A stretch of DNA of 64,000 nucleotides from Trichobilharzia regenti (Eukaryota > Platyhelminthes > Trematoda > Strigeidida > Schistosomatidae): NCBI GenBank assembly GCA_944472135.2, contig OX235267.1, positions 17,839,452 through 17,903,451 of the forward strand. Direction: 5' to 3'. The notes under the pieces were generated by a model. That model had not been told where the DNA came from and ran no database searches. It saw nothing but the letters and a program-made list of their open reading frames with translations. Below, one piece after another: positions 60,601-64,000 of the stretch (positions are counted from its first letter, which is position 1; each line of letters opens with the position of its first letter). The position numbers were made by a program, and so were the translations under genes.

Positions 60601-63386
60601 CACCTGAGATAGTAACAGCTCTAGCTCTTGGCGGAAGTTTAACCTTTAATCCATTAAAGGATGAATTAGTTGCAGCTGACGGTTCAAAATTTAAATTGAA
60701 ACCACCAACAGGTAAGTTAGTACTGCTTCATTTTTTCTCTCCTGCTTGATAGGCATATTTACAAAATAAGCATGCATGTATAGTGGGTGACAGTTAAATC
60801 ACGTTAGCTGAGTTTTATTTATTGTTAGTAGATAGATGTGGTGTAGAGGCAGTCGATAGGAAACCTTTTACTCAGGTTTCGTGCTAGGTGGCATTTGTCA
60901 GCAGGACGTATCCGCAGTCTTAGAGAGAATCACGTTCCTTCGAATCCGTGGCACCCATCGCTGCAGTCAGAAACGTTACCACTGAACTATTTAGGTTCAC
61001 GATTGACCTCCTGTATGACTGGGTACTAGGTAGTAACTAGTGTTGTGCGTCTAGTCCTTGGTTTGGTGCTGACTGAACTCTAGGATCTAGGATGCGCATT
61101 CCATCCTATTTGGAACTCGTCATTTGGAAGTACCTGTACTGCTCAATGAGTGATGGTGTTCCCACCAAGTTTCAAACCCAGTGCCCATAGTTTCAAGCGC
61201 CAAAGGGTTATCCACTAGACCACTTGGGACACAAGAGCCACCTCTGAATTGAATTACATGCTGTTATTTTGTATTGTAATTCACCACCAGTTTTCCCACT
61301 AGTCACTGATCTTTTCATGAATAGATTCGAAGATAACATTTTTTCAAGCATACTCACTCCTTAAATATGATTAAGATATGTAGATGATACTTTTGCAGTG
61401 CTAAAACGAGATCTACACAGTTCATTCTTGAAGAAACTAAACAGTCTATCTCCCAGAATCCAGTTTACTTCGGAAGCAGAATCTGACGTCGATTAGACTG
61501 CCTGTCTAGTTAAGAGGAAGGAAAACGGCCATTTCAGTGTATCTGTATTTAGGAAGAAAAACCACTCCAACAAATATTTAGACTTCGGATCATCCCACCC
61601 CATCTGCGCAAAGCTATCAGTTGTTTCAAGTCTTCTTAGAGGAGCACACTTTCTCATGTTAACGGATGAGGAAGAAAAAAGAAGAAGAAATATCTCAAGC
61701 AAAATAACTACCCAAAGGACTTCATCAACAAAATCAACACTGACATTAAGTACGGTCAAAAACGTATTCTGAAAACATGGACCTCAACAGTTGTCATTCC
61801 ATATTGAGCAAAGACGTCAGACGATATCAGAAGAGTACTCAATACGCTCGAAATCAGAGTTTTCTTCAGAACATCAGACAAACTGCAAAACAACATTGTC
61901 CATATAAAAGACCAAATCCCTAAAGATTCTCTATCTAATTGTCTATAAAATAAAGTCCTTGGAATGTGATGCGATATACATCGGATAAACATCTCGAGAA
62001 TTCAAAATCAGAAGAAACGAACACCGTAGAACATCTGTTCCATCACCGAGAAATCCAGTTGAACTAGAAAAACTTGGGAAATCATCAGTCATAGCTCGTC
62101 TACACGCTATAGAATCAGGTCACAAAATTGATTTTGACAATATTGAAATTATCCATAAAAATTTCAGAGATCACAAAGAACGTCTAATATCAGAAGCACT
62201 TCATATCAAATGGAAGGAAGCCAAATTGTCTGAACTGAATAGGAATGATGAACTAAAACAATTTGACTTGATTGCAACACCCTCCTCCCCATGAAGTGAC
62301 AAAATCAACACGAATGTGATAAGCGACTTCGTTATGTAAACACACGCTGCTTTTATAATCTTATACACTTATCAAATTCAGCAATGTGCTCTTGGTTTTG
62401 CTATCTTTACTAAGTGACCAACTTCACAAGGTAAAAATTACTCCATGCTGATGTAGAATGACAAAGCTGTTACATGTGGACTAAGGTTTTGTAAATTCTG
62501 GTTTAATCATACTACATTGATAAAGCTATTAGCAGCAGAAATAAAGAGCGGAACATCAGTAAAAACAATATCGTTTCGTTTTTCATTCATCGGGAGGTAC
62601 AAAAAACCTTGATTTTAATGAATATCATATACCCAATGCCTAAATTTTCTCATACTATTAAAAGTGAACTTGGTTTGGACATATATAGTTTATAACACAC
62701 TTTCCATCCTTTTTGGGACTCGCCTCCTGAATGTATCTTCATTCCCCAGTGAGTGATGGTATTCCCACTAGAACTGGAAGCCAACACCCAACGGTTCAAA
62801 TACCAAAGCATTATCCTCTAGGCCGCTACATGGAACATGTCTTTTGTAACGGGTATCGATTATTACTACTATTATTATTTTTTGAGTTCATTTACATTTT
62901 CCATGGATTGTAAATGTAGGATAGAATTGCTCAGTCTATGTTAACATGCACATCCTGAACTTCAATGTAATAGTAGTCTCTGTTTATTGAAATAATAATC
63001 ATATTATTTTCATCTTCAAATGAAAATAGTAATCATCTATTTGTTTTAATTAATTCTTTTCTGGTTTTTGCTTTCAATCTATGCCTACACACATATACAT
63101 GTGCACATATAGGCGATACATTGCCTAAGAAAGGTTTTGATGCTGGTCAAGACACCTATCAACCTCCACCAGAGGATACTTCAAAGATTGCTGTGAAAGT
63201 CGACCCGTCAAGTCAACGTTTACAACTGTTAACTCCATTTAATAAATGGGATGGAAAAGATTTAGTCAATATGCCAATATTAATTAAAATTAAAGGAAAA
63301 TGCACAACAGATCATATATCAGCAGCTGGTCAATGGTTAAAATATCGTGGTCATTTAGATAATATTTCAAACAATTTATTTATTGG
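31883..63386 (+). CDS. ACO2: Mitochondrial aconitase (aconitate hydratase), 10 exons, 3' end beyond the window
   Basis: Interconverts citrate and isocitrate through cis-aconitate in the mitochondrial matrix, using a [4Fe-4S] cluster. Ten exons with GT-AG borders join in frame (listed separately) to 613 codons plus 2 nt; the family is about 780 residues, so roughly 170 residues (domain 4) are missing at the right edge. Visible family motifs: [16 protein letters not shown] and HCDHLIEA (exon 4), [14 protein letters not shown] (exon 5), [20 protein letters not shown] (exon 6), [11 protein letters not shown] with the first cluster cysteine and [10 protein letters not shown] with the other two (exon 8), [14 protein letters not shown] (exon 9), [13 protein letters not shown] (exon 10). 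Introns are 40, 35, 38, 5951, 656, 5826, 8752, 5964 and 2401 nt, then an open one. The matrix form, not cytosolic IRP1, is indicated by the domain sequence and by a basic N-terminal leader. No frameshift or stop was seen in the exons. Confidence 0.97.
31998..32074 (+). CDS. ACO2: Aconitase exon 2
   Basis: 77 nt reading VALSRFE... to ...NTVKKR, which matches the start of the mature enzyme. The acceptor is ...taattaag|GTAGCG. The donor CG|gtaagt leaves the Arg codon split 2+1. Confidence 0.9.
32110..32176 (+). CDS. ACO2: Aconitase exon 3
   Basis: 67 nt completing the split Arg and reading [19 protein letters not shown], a conserved N-terminal aconitase block. It is bounded by 35-nt and 38-nt introns. 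Reading straight through either intron breaks the homology. Confidence 0.92.
32215..32499 (+). CDS. ACO2: Aconitase exon 4
   Basis: 95 codons, phase 0 at both ends: [16 protein letters not shown]... to ...[12 protein letters not shown]. Carries the MQDATAQMA block and the HCDHLIEA motif with active-site His. The donor is CAG|gtgtgc, a weaker but acceptable site. Confidence 0.96.
32500..33358. other. Intron 4, first part
   Basis: AT-rich intron sequence. At about 33180-33240 there is a stretch (TTTACTCGATGACGTTTCGA) resembling the repeats at 53510 and 63800. Confidence 0.5.
33359..33550 (+). repeat. tRNA-derived SINE, copy 1
   Basis: The 5' 73 nt fold like a tRNA: GCGTC/GACGC acceptor ends, box A GTGCCACAGTGG, box B GTTCGATCCC (33411-33420). 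About 120 nt of non-tRNA body follow, ending GCTGTAATCAAGAAAATTAAA. A second copy lies at 63392-63585 on the other strand. The match over the whole 190 nt shows a mobile SINE and not a tRNA gene. Confidence 0.75.
33551..33950. other. Unassigned intron sequence
   Basis: AT-rich, no recognised element. Confidence 0.4.
33974..35644 (-). pseudogene. R1 reverse transcriptase, broken
   Basis: Blocks in order: [20 protein letters not shown] (35.4-35.6 kb), [52 protein letters not shown], then a broken catalytic region where FADD is replaced by FVRG and a stop (near 34790), and the C-terminal [19 protein letters not shown] stop between 35375 and 35359 and later frame changes make it inactive. Confidence 0.82.
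35645..36466 (-). pseudogene. R1 endonuclease with internal deletion
   Basis: Frame of 273 codons: [69 protein letters not shown]. Directly after DNILNGDIK it jumps to [16 protein letters not shown], so the segment with G-D-M-N-A-K and the S-D-H end of the endonuclease is missing in frame. R2 keeps that G-D-M-N-A-K segment (about 43600). It then runs into the linker before RT ([20 protein letters not shown]). Confidence 0.82.
36641..37340. other. Unassigned intron sequence
   Basis: AT-rich. A run of AGCTAGTATC-like repeats near 36640-36670 may still belong to the R1 leader. Confidence 0.4.
37341..38140 (+). mobile_element. Penelope-like element fragment P1
   Basis: A Penelope-type RT end ([38 protein letters not shown]; 37446-37799) is followed in another frame by a GIY-YIG-type endonuclease ([37 protein letters not shown]; to 38139). 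The YIG Gly is Asp and the E-H motif is E-N, so the nuclease looks dead. The upstream 37341-37440 stretch (CTTGGGCACTGTGACAGAG) recurs at about 63775. Confidence 0.78.
38141..38450. repeat. Intron spacer with (TA)n microsatellite
   Basis: A (TA)n run of nearly 40 bp ending at about 38368 lies about 80 bp before aconitase exon 5. The rest is AT-rich intron. Confidence 0.7.
38451..38675 (+). CDS. ACO2: Aconitase exon 5
   Basis: 75 codons after acceptor tttttatag: [10 protein letters not shown]... to ...[10 protein letters not shown]. Contains [14 protein letters not shown], which carries the conserved Asp and His of the active site. Ends at AAG|gtatga. Confidence 0.97.
38740..39165 (-). pseudogene. 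Degenerate RTE 3' fragment
   Basis: Minus strand retains pieces of the RTE C-terminus ([20 protein letters not shown], aligning with [12 protein letters not shown] of R2) in shifting frames. It fills most of the short intron 5. Confidence 0.55.
39332..39550 (+). CDS. ACO2: Aconitase exon 6
   Basis: 73 codons: [19 protein letters not shown]... to ...GDIASKHK. Contains [20 protein letters not shown]. Ends at AAG|gtaatc. Confidence 0.97.
39551..40639. other. Intron 6, first part
   Basis: No recognised element except AT-rich intron sequence; the stretch at 39590-39780 is slightly less AT-rich. Confidence 0.4.
40640..40780 (-). repeat. tRNA-derived SINE with hammerhead-like remnant, copy S1
   Basis: Minus strand reads box A-like TGTAATGGTTAACTG, box B-like AGGTTTGAACATC, then CTGATCCACTAGGAAGAAAA and TGAGCATCCAG. 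The latter fits a hammerhead in which the stem II loop has been shortened. Same family as S3 and S4 in intron 9. Confidence 0.5.
40815..41110 (+). pseudogene. Penelope-like GIY-YIG endonuclease fragment P2
   Basis: Reads [19 protein letters not shown] then, in another frame, [20 protein letters not shown]. This is the order of the Penelope GIY-YIG nuclease (C-x-C-G-x-x-Y-I-x-R-T, then S-I-x-x-H-L-V-D). Truncated and frameshifted. Confidence 0.65.
41130..44150 (-). mobile_element. RTE-type LINE R2 (minus strand), pseudogenic
   Basis: Antisense in intron 6. Endonuclease pieces: [20 protein letters not shown] (43790-44056), [20 protein letters not shown] and [19 protein letters not shown] (43440-43790). 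RT pieces: [20 protein letters not shown] (42448-42666), [20 protein letters not shown] (41927-42160), [20 protein letters not shown] with FADD (41782-41991). C-terminal pieces: [17 protein letters not shown] and [19 protein letters not shown] (41148-41638). It is fuller than R1 but broken by many frameshifts. Confidence 0.85.
44151..45170. other. Unassigned intron sequence
   Basis: AT-rich intron 6 sequence without a recognised element. Confidence 0.4.
45171..45230 (+). ncRNA. Hammerhead ribozyme-like motif H1
   Basis: CTGATGA at 45177-45183, stem II GTCC-TAAATA-GGAT (with a G-U pair), then GAAG where active hammerheads have GAAA, then TACGCGTTCTGGATCC. The order and sequence closely resemble the schistosome satellite hammerhead. 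The altered GAAA core suggests it no longer cleaves. No tRNA-like head is visible next to it. Confidence 0.55.
45377..45499 (+). CDS. ACO2: Aconitase exon 7
   Basis: 41 codons: [20 protein letters not shown]... to ...[14 protein letters not shown], the linker before the cluster-cysteine region. The acceptor is ttcttag and the donor CAA|gtaagc. Confidence 0.95.
45780..45860 (-). ncRNA. Hammerhead-like SINE tail, copy S2 (start of intron 7)
   Basis: Minus strand reads AATCCAGATGATGAGTTCC, AAACA loop, GGACGAAATGAGCATC, CTAGATC. Stem I (ATCCAG/CTAGAT), stem II (GTTC/GGAC) and an intact GAAA are present, while the C of CTGATGA is A. This is the best preserved GAAA core among the copies. The tRNA-like head is missing. 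Confidence 0.55.
45861..46424. other. Unassigned intron sequence
   Basis: Intron 7 sequence without a recognised element. Confidence 0.4.
46425..49310 (+). mobile_element. RTE-like LINE N3, 5'-truncated
   Basis: Sense orientation in intron 7. The first piece (about 46430-46690) encodes endonuclease [20 protein letters not shown] and [20 protein letters not shown]. One frameshift later the 792-codon frame carries the rest. The 3' untranslated region ends after CGTGCTACACGGAATGTGGC and GCAAAGTTCTATGTCGAA, a motif that recurs at the end of N4. Confidence 0.85.
46742..49120 (+). CDS. LINE N3 endonuclease C-terminus and reverse transcriptase (792 codons, open)
   Basis: The N-terminal 70 residues finish the endonuclease ([24 protein letters not shown]). 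RT follows: [112 protein letters not shown] with the catalytic YADD. The C-terminal region has [45 protein letters not shown] and ends in [12 protein letters not shown]. All RT catalytic Asp residues are present. The only obvious damage is the frameshift near 46690 and the missing 5' end. It is a young, probably immobile copy. Confidence 0.88.
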   Translation: MFLVSTNFKHKERHCLTWRPPSSNQRWTQIDHIAISYRWRGSVGDCRSFWNTCVDTDHALVRARVCLRLNGRRKQLAVKPSRPQLDQETKSVFQEELAKHISVFDSCAHPEEAWKNIQAAIDTAVKAVNKVNPKVSKNHWISTASSELIDARRLIPASSEFNEERKLHKRKLTKSLRKDREQWWATKAKEMEKASRIGNTRQLFGLIRETGGRRQIISETISEKNGTIISSQDRRLDRWKEHYEEQFNLPTATLNLPSIQHLPEWDIDTGPPSLTEVTKAVTNLKLGKAAGPDGMTPEVFKYGGDSLLSGLTEVLGSVWESEEVPSGWCKSLIIPIYKKGDKSSCDNHRGISLTNIVSKVLGSIIMRRLSGAREAQTRESQAGFRPGRGCIDHIFTLRQILEHRHSYRRPTVIIFLDLKAAFDSVDREVLWRCLAVKGIPRKYIALIKALYSYSYSQVRAYGELSSELMTTSGVRQGCPLSPFLFNFIIDVLMDLTLGDFSDSGIDLLPGNNLVDLEYADDIVLLGEDADEMQSLLNTLSRNLRMFGMRFAPAKCKMMLQDWTTSTPSLKIGSEVVEHVDRFTYLGSTISPNGLISDEISARIQGARFAFVSLRRLWRRRDVRLSTKGRVYCSSVRSVLLYGCETWPLRVEDMKRLAVFDHRCLRSISRVKWHNKVSNMEVRRRVLGKQGKSIDEVVKLQRLRWLGHVLRMPSHRLPRRAMLADIGSGWKKASGGQTKTWHQSMKSTTVGLSHVERCRLPGWGPRDGKNLWLETIGDMAQNRSQWRRCIHSL
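49311..50354. other. Unassigned intron sequence
   Basis: AT-rich intron 7 sequence with no recognised element. Confidence 0.4.
50355..50564 (-). mobile_element. Small TIR-bounded element with tRNA-like core
   Basis: Ends are inverted repeats of about 25 bp: left TTGATATTAGATGGTTGGGG, continuing GGCAAT, and the right end is its complement with one mismatch. Inside, on the minus strand, are box A-like GCTCAGTGGTAACGTC and box B-like GGTCCGAATCGC. A related, more diverged copy lies at about 60845-61015. It could be a MITE that captured a tRNA-like sequence, or a SINE whose ends are inverted by chance. No target duplication is clear. Confidence 0.5.
50565..51221. other. Unassigned intron sequence
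   Basis: AT-rich with a short (AT)n run near 50960. No gene seen. Confidence 0.4.
51222..51445 (+). pseudogene. LINE fragment N5 (N3 family, C-terminal region)
   Basis: DNA matching the N3 region [15 protein letters not shown] to [14 protein letters not shown]: here LLYGCKTWP, then frame changes, [21 protein letters not shown]. Truncated on both sides. Confidence 0.7.
51446..51956. other. Unassigned intron sequence
   Basis: AT-rich, no recognised element; ends in a CCACCACCACCACC run at the N4 border. Confidence 0.4.
51957..53360 (+). pseudogene. LINE fragment N4 (N3 family), reverse transcriptase without its catalytic YADD
   Basis: Frame 51957-52199 ([20 protein letters not shown]) ends at TGA where N3 has TGG. 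Frame 52221-53015 continues to [20 protein letters not shown]. After another break comes [20 protein letters not shown] and [11 protein letters not shown] (to about 53200). There the sequence jumps directly into the 3' untranslated region shared with N3 (TGGAACGTGGCAACTCGAAC), so YADD and the whole C-terminus are deleted. Ends in an (ACAG)n-like run. Confidence 0.82.
53500..53995 (-). pseudogene. Penelope-like fragment P3: GIY-YIG endonuclease and terminal repeat
   Basis: Minus strand (53740-53991) reads [20 protein letters not shown] and later [17 protein letters not shown] and [12 protein letters not shown], a Penelope GIY-YIG nuclease with Y-I-G-R-T and E-H intact. Downstream of it (53500-53640) is the repeat with CTGATGACGTTTCGAGCACA that also appears near 63850 and 33210, probably the Penelope terminal repeat. 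Confidence 0.7.
53996..54251. other. End of intron 7
   Basis: AT-rich sequence leading to the exon 8 acceptor. Confidence 0.5.
54252..54536 (+). CDS. ACO2: Aconitase exon 8 with the three cluster cysteines
   Basis: 95 codons: [12 protein letters not shown]... to ...[21 protein letters not shown] holds the first iron-sulphur cysteine and [10 protein letters not shown] the second and third. [20 protein letters not shown] is intact. The acceptor used is ctag ending at 54251; the nearby tctag ending at 54259 would put a stop in frame. Confidence 0.97.
54575..54651. repeat. (TA)n(GA)n microsatellite
   Basis: About 45 bp of TA repeats followed by about 30 bp of GA repeats, 40 bp after aconitase exon 8. 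Confidence 0.9.
54937..57183 (-). CDS. Fused Gag-protease-integrase frame lacking reverse transcriptase (748 codons)
   Basis: Read from 57183 down; the first true Met is MKLMEM (about 57160). Gag core residues about 1-240 ([25 protein letters not shown]). Two zinc knuckles follow: [13 protein letters not shown] and [14 protein letters not shown]. Then an aspartic protease with D-T-A-S ([17 protein letters not shown]). After [16 protein letters not shown] the chain passes directly to the integrase core: [10 protein letters not shown] (first Asp), [14 protein letters not shown] (second Asp), [18 protein letters not shown] (Glu), then [16 protein letters not shown] and HYNQLRP at the C-terminus. 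RT, RNase H and the integrase zinc domain are missing, yet the frame has no stop. It may be a lucky deletion or a kept protein. Confidence 0.85.
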   Translation of the reverse strand: MELLFEQQMKLMEMLINQQTGSTSHSSNPNHNMLPSVDGFVNSITQFNRDPDANVTFDTWYQRYEDLFTVDLASQDDAWKVRVLLRKLGPAEYERCCNLILPQKPSDKCFDDTIKLLREHFGDHSSLFSIRYRCLKLTMNENDDFLTHVGTVNRECERFRLRSLTDDQFKALILKCSLQSPRFTDIRTRLLNQLEQNPKLTLHDIADEYQRLINLQKDTHLVESTPSRSFDIRALRKSKNLSSSSPNPPSPNVPRKPTQTRPASQITAKKIPPSPCWHCGAWHFVKSCPYKNHRCKKCKVIGHKNGFCQPRKYHNSAKARQTVGPKSSKRSLSLLATCQVTTPGVRKYIDLQINGHDTRLQLDTASDSTIISEKLWNNIGRPPITNTSQTLVSACGGWLKLIGELQCSVSFRNIKFTGICYVTKSDLNLLGLDWFDRLYLADTPLSFVQLPTTLCPPADHPWSEIHIDLAGPINGEYYLVLVDDFSKWPEVIPTVSPTTSQTLKALTDIFSHHGLPETIITDNGSQFTSYQFQQFCRRNAIEHMFTLPYHPQSNGQAERFVDTLKRALLKAEGEGTPFDIIQKFLMVYRRTVNESTQNKKSPAEIFHGRKLRTIHNSMLPPAPKRANASIQNGKKFDVGDAIYVRDYRAGHKPWNKGSIAARRGRVMYDVKVGNDLWTRHYNQLRPRNSNIPTSTQSSLPVDILLGTFNLPTTDKTEKQNCAAQTKQKPRTQQADEATDVDNKLKGSR
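57193..58073 (+). mobile_element. Merlin DNA transposon, internally deleted, TSD TTAGAAGG
   Basis: 881 bp flanked by the 8-bp duplication TTAGAAGG (57185-57192 and 58074-58081). Terminal inverted repeats: left GGCGAAGTTAAACTTTCGAC, continuing ACCACTAAC; right end its complement with few changes. The 8-bp duplication and the transposase type both fit Merlin. It lies between the G3 leader and gag. Confidence 0.88.
57570..57937 (+). pseudogene. Merlin transposase fragment (IS1016-like DDE)
   Basis: Reads [35 protein letters not shown] (second catalytic Asp), [35 protein letters not shown] (catalytic Glu). A stop at about 57840 is followed in another frame by [18 protein letters not shown] and a stop at 57937. 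The part with the first catalytic Asp is deleted. An upstream piece (about 57432) may be the old N-terminus ([17 protein letters not shown]). Confidence 0.82.
58111..58923 (-). repeat. G3 5' LTR, split by a solo LTR
   Basis: Outer LTR pieces 58111-58174 and 58559-58923, TGTTATGCACTCGTCGAG... to ...CTACATATCA on the + strand (sense TGATATG...CATAACA). Removing the inner LTR and one CCACC restores a unit of about 424 bp. Confidence 0.82.
58175..58558 (+). mobile_element. Solo gypsy LTR nested in the G3 LTR, inverted
   Basis: 384 bp starting TGATATGTATCC and ending GAGTACATAACA, in the opposite orientation to the host LTR and of the same family. Flanked by the 5-bp duplication CCACC (58170-58174 and 58559-58563), so it entered as a full element and later lost its body by LTR-LTR recombination. 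Confidence 0.88.
58924..60190 (-). pseudogene. RTE-type LINE fragment R4, interrupted
   Basis: 58924 to about 59430 matches the 3' region of R1 and R2 in minus orientation (ACATAGGGCTTCAAC, then the order of landmarks as in R1), strongly decayed. About 59860-60190 encodes [40 protein letters not shown] and [16 protein letters not shown] of the RT C-terminal half. The two are separated by an unrelated insert (59431-59860). Confidence 0.65.
59431..59860. repeat. Unidentified GC-richer insert inside R4
   Basis: About 430 bp, clearly richer in G and C than its host, containing GCTACCTTGACGTGGTGG and ACGGTGTGGGCAGCCGGGAA. No open frame of interest. Probably the 5' untranslated region of another LINE, but not identified. 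Confidence 0.35.
60191..60500. other. End of intron 8
   Basis: No recognised element before the exon 9 acceptor. Confidence 0.4.
60501..60711 (+). CDS. ACO2: Aconitase exon 9
   Basis: 70 codons plus 1 nt: [20 protein letters not shown]... to ...FKLKPPT. Contains the conserved [17 protein letters not shown]. The donor G|gtaagt splits a Gly codon. Confidence 0.96.
60845..61015 (-). repeat. tRNA-like repeat, second copy of the 50355 family
   Basis: Minus strand has GTTCAGTGGTAACGTTTCTG (box A-like) and GGATTCGAAGG (box B-like), then the same order of landmarks as at 50355 (GCGGATACGTCCTGCTGA, TAGCACGAAACC). The ends retain only weak inverted similarity (AGGAGGTCAATCG against GAGGCAGTCGATAGG). 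Confidence 0.5.
61060..61235 (-). repeat. tRNA-derived SINE with hammerhead-like tail, copy S3
   Basis: Minus strand: box A-like AGTGGTCTAGTGGATAACC, box B-like GGGTTTGAAACTTGG, a stretch AACACCATCACTCATTGAG, then AAATGACGAGTTCCAAATAG, GATGGAATGCGCATCC, TAGATCC. The last three blocks follow the hammerhead order (core TGACGA, stem II GTTC/GGAT, core GGAA for GAAA, cleavage region GCATC). A complete head-plus-tail copy. Confidence 0.6.
61365..62295 (+). pseudogene. Penelope-like element fragment P4 (RT end plus GIY-YIG)
   Basis: Starts at the catalytic RT block [17 protein letters not shown], then [32 protein letters not shown], and in later frames [13 protein letters not shown], a stop in place of Arg, [32 protein letters not shown] and [13 protein letters not shown] to a stop at about 62294. 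The most complete Penelope copy here; stops and frame changes make it inactive. Confidence 0.8.
62296..62689. other. Unassigned intron sequence
   Basis: Follows P4; may include its 3' end. Nothing further recognised. Confidence 0.4.
62690..62842 (-). repeat. tRNA-derived SINE with hammerhead-like tail, copy S4
   Basis: Minus strand: TAGCGGCCTAGAGGATAATG (box A-like), TTTGAACCGTTGGGTGTTGG (box B-like), ACCATCACTCACTGGGG, then AGGCGAGTCCCAAAAAGGAT and GGAAAGTGTG. More decayed hammerhead than S2. Confidence 0.5.
63113..63386 (+). CDS. ACO2: Aconitase exon 10 (last in window)
   Basis: 2 nt finishing the split Gly, then [19 protein letters not shown]... to ...[11 protein letters not shown]. Contains [19 protein letters not shown] and [13 protein letters not shown]. 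Ends at GG|gtaaga in phase 2, so at least one further exon for the swivel domain must lie to the right. Confidence 0.96.
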
Positions 63387-63391
63387 GTAAG

Positions 63392-63585
63392 AATATATTT
63401 ATTTTATTTTGATTACAGCTGGATACCACACTGTATTTTTGGAACAAGTATGGAATTTTCAGCATGTGATATCGGCAGCCCAAATTTTGCAGGCCGACCA
63501 TAGATATCGGGTGTGTGTCCGTAGGGGTTCGAATCCCGGACCACGGGCATGGTCGGCGAAAGTCCTAACAATTGTGCCACCGACT
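63392..63585 (-). repeat. tRNA-derived SINE, copy 2 (intron 10)
   Basis: Reverse-complement counterpart of 33359-33550: box A GTGGCACAATTGTTAGGAC, box B GGGATTCGAACCCC, then GGTCGGCCTGCAAAATTTGG and CAGCTGTAATCAAAATAAAA. It starts only a few bp after the exon 10 donor. Confidence 0.75.
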
Positions 63586-63769
63586 TATATTTTAAAATTA
63601 TCTATAACCTTAAAATAACTTTCGCTTTCTGAGTTATCTTATCGTGCACTTCATATCATTCACTGTCAAGCCCAGGTGCTCATTTGTTGGTTATCTCTTG
63701 CGAATGAATATAGTGTTTTTCAAGATCATTTGGAATCTAGTCAAGTGTTTTTAACTGTTGACATAAGGA

Positions 63770-63945
63770 TAAAACTTGGGCACTGCGATAGAGTATAATT
63801 GTATTATAGATAAAATTTTATTTCGATAAAATCACATTGTAGTATTACACAGTTATATTTACTAATGACCACGTTCCGAGCACAATTTATTACTGGAGCT
63901 CATAATCATATCAAGGTACTCACATAACTTTCTTGCTTCCTTTAT
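63770..63945. repeat. Penelope-associated terminal repeat
   Basis: CTTGGGCACTGCGATAGAGT, TTTCGATAAAATCAC, GAGCACAATTTATTACTGG and CATAATCATATCAAGG match 37341-37440 and 53500-53640. Probably the terminal repeat of the Penelope-like family. Confidence 0.5.
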
Positions 63946-64000
63946 ATACCTGAGTAAAAATGGACTAGACATTTAAATAAAGTAAGACTTGCATCAAACA

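Noticed and set aside
1..64000. CRISPR arrays, bacterial operons, rRNA genes or a multi-gene defence system
   Set aside because: No spaced identical repeats, no ribosome-binding-site spaced gene runs and no rRNA sequence; all multi-gene blocks resolve into retroelements and one split eukaryotic gene.

Overview
This is AT-rich eukaryotic DNA, most probably from a blood fluke (genus Schistosoma). The signs are one widely split nuclear gene whose first introns are only 35-40 nt while later ones are several kb, and a dense load of schistosome-type mobile elements: RTE-like and CR1/jockey-like LINEs, Ty3/gypsy and BEL/Pao LTR elements, Penelope-like elements, a Merlin DNA transposon, and tRNA-derived SINEs, some with hammerhead-ribozyme-like tails. 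I cannot name the species. No bacterial genes, CRISPR arrays or rRNA are present.

The only host gene I can support is mitochondrial aconitase (TCA cycle, citrate to isocitrate), on the + strand from 31883 and running off the right edge. Ten coding exons (31883-31957, 31998-32074, 32110-32176, 32215-32499, 38451-38675, 39332-39550, 45377-45499, 54252-54536, 60501-60711, 63113-63386) join in frame to 613 codons plus 2 nt. They cover the transit peptide, the three iron-sulphur cysteines and domains 1-3. The C-terminal swivel domain lies beyond the window.

Layout left of the gene. 1-6852: a dimer of a pol-less gypsy element (LTR-gag-LTR-gag-LTR, minus strand) whose middle LTR holds BEL/Pao-like element B1 (1465-5424). 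7290-12345: LINE fragments and an old LTR. 12361-26583: a cluster of the same BEL/Pao-like family, called B2 to B5; all have gag and a second acidic/hydrophobic coding region but no recognisable protease, reverse transcriptase or integrase. 19575-29020: a three-layer nest in which LINE N2 is split by B5 (target duplication CCGTC) and the 5' LTR of B5 is split by LINE N1. 29025-31882: LINE debris and unassigned DNA before the aconitase start.

Inside the aconitase introns. Intron 4: SINE, RTE R1 (minus), Penelope fragment. Intron 5: degenerate RTE. Intron 6: Penelope fragment, hammerhead SINE, RTE R2 (minus), hammerhead-like motif. Intron 7: LINE N3 with a 792-codon open frame, a TIR-bounded tRNA-like element, LINE fragments N5 and N4, Penelope fragment. 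Intron 8: gypsy element G3 (minus), which has one open frame encoding Gag-protease-integrase with no reverse transcriptase, a Merlin element (8-bp target duplication) next to gag, and an inverted solo LTR (5-bp target duplication) in its 5' LTR; RTE R4 follows. Introns 9 and 10: SINEs and Penelope sequence.

The most interesting items are the Gag-PR-IN open frame without reverse transcriptase, the multi-copy pol-less BEL/Pao-like family with mosaic members and a zinc knuckle altered the same way in every copy read, and the hammerhead-like SINE tails in the aconitase introns.
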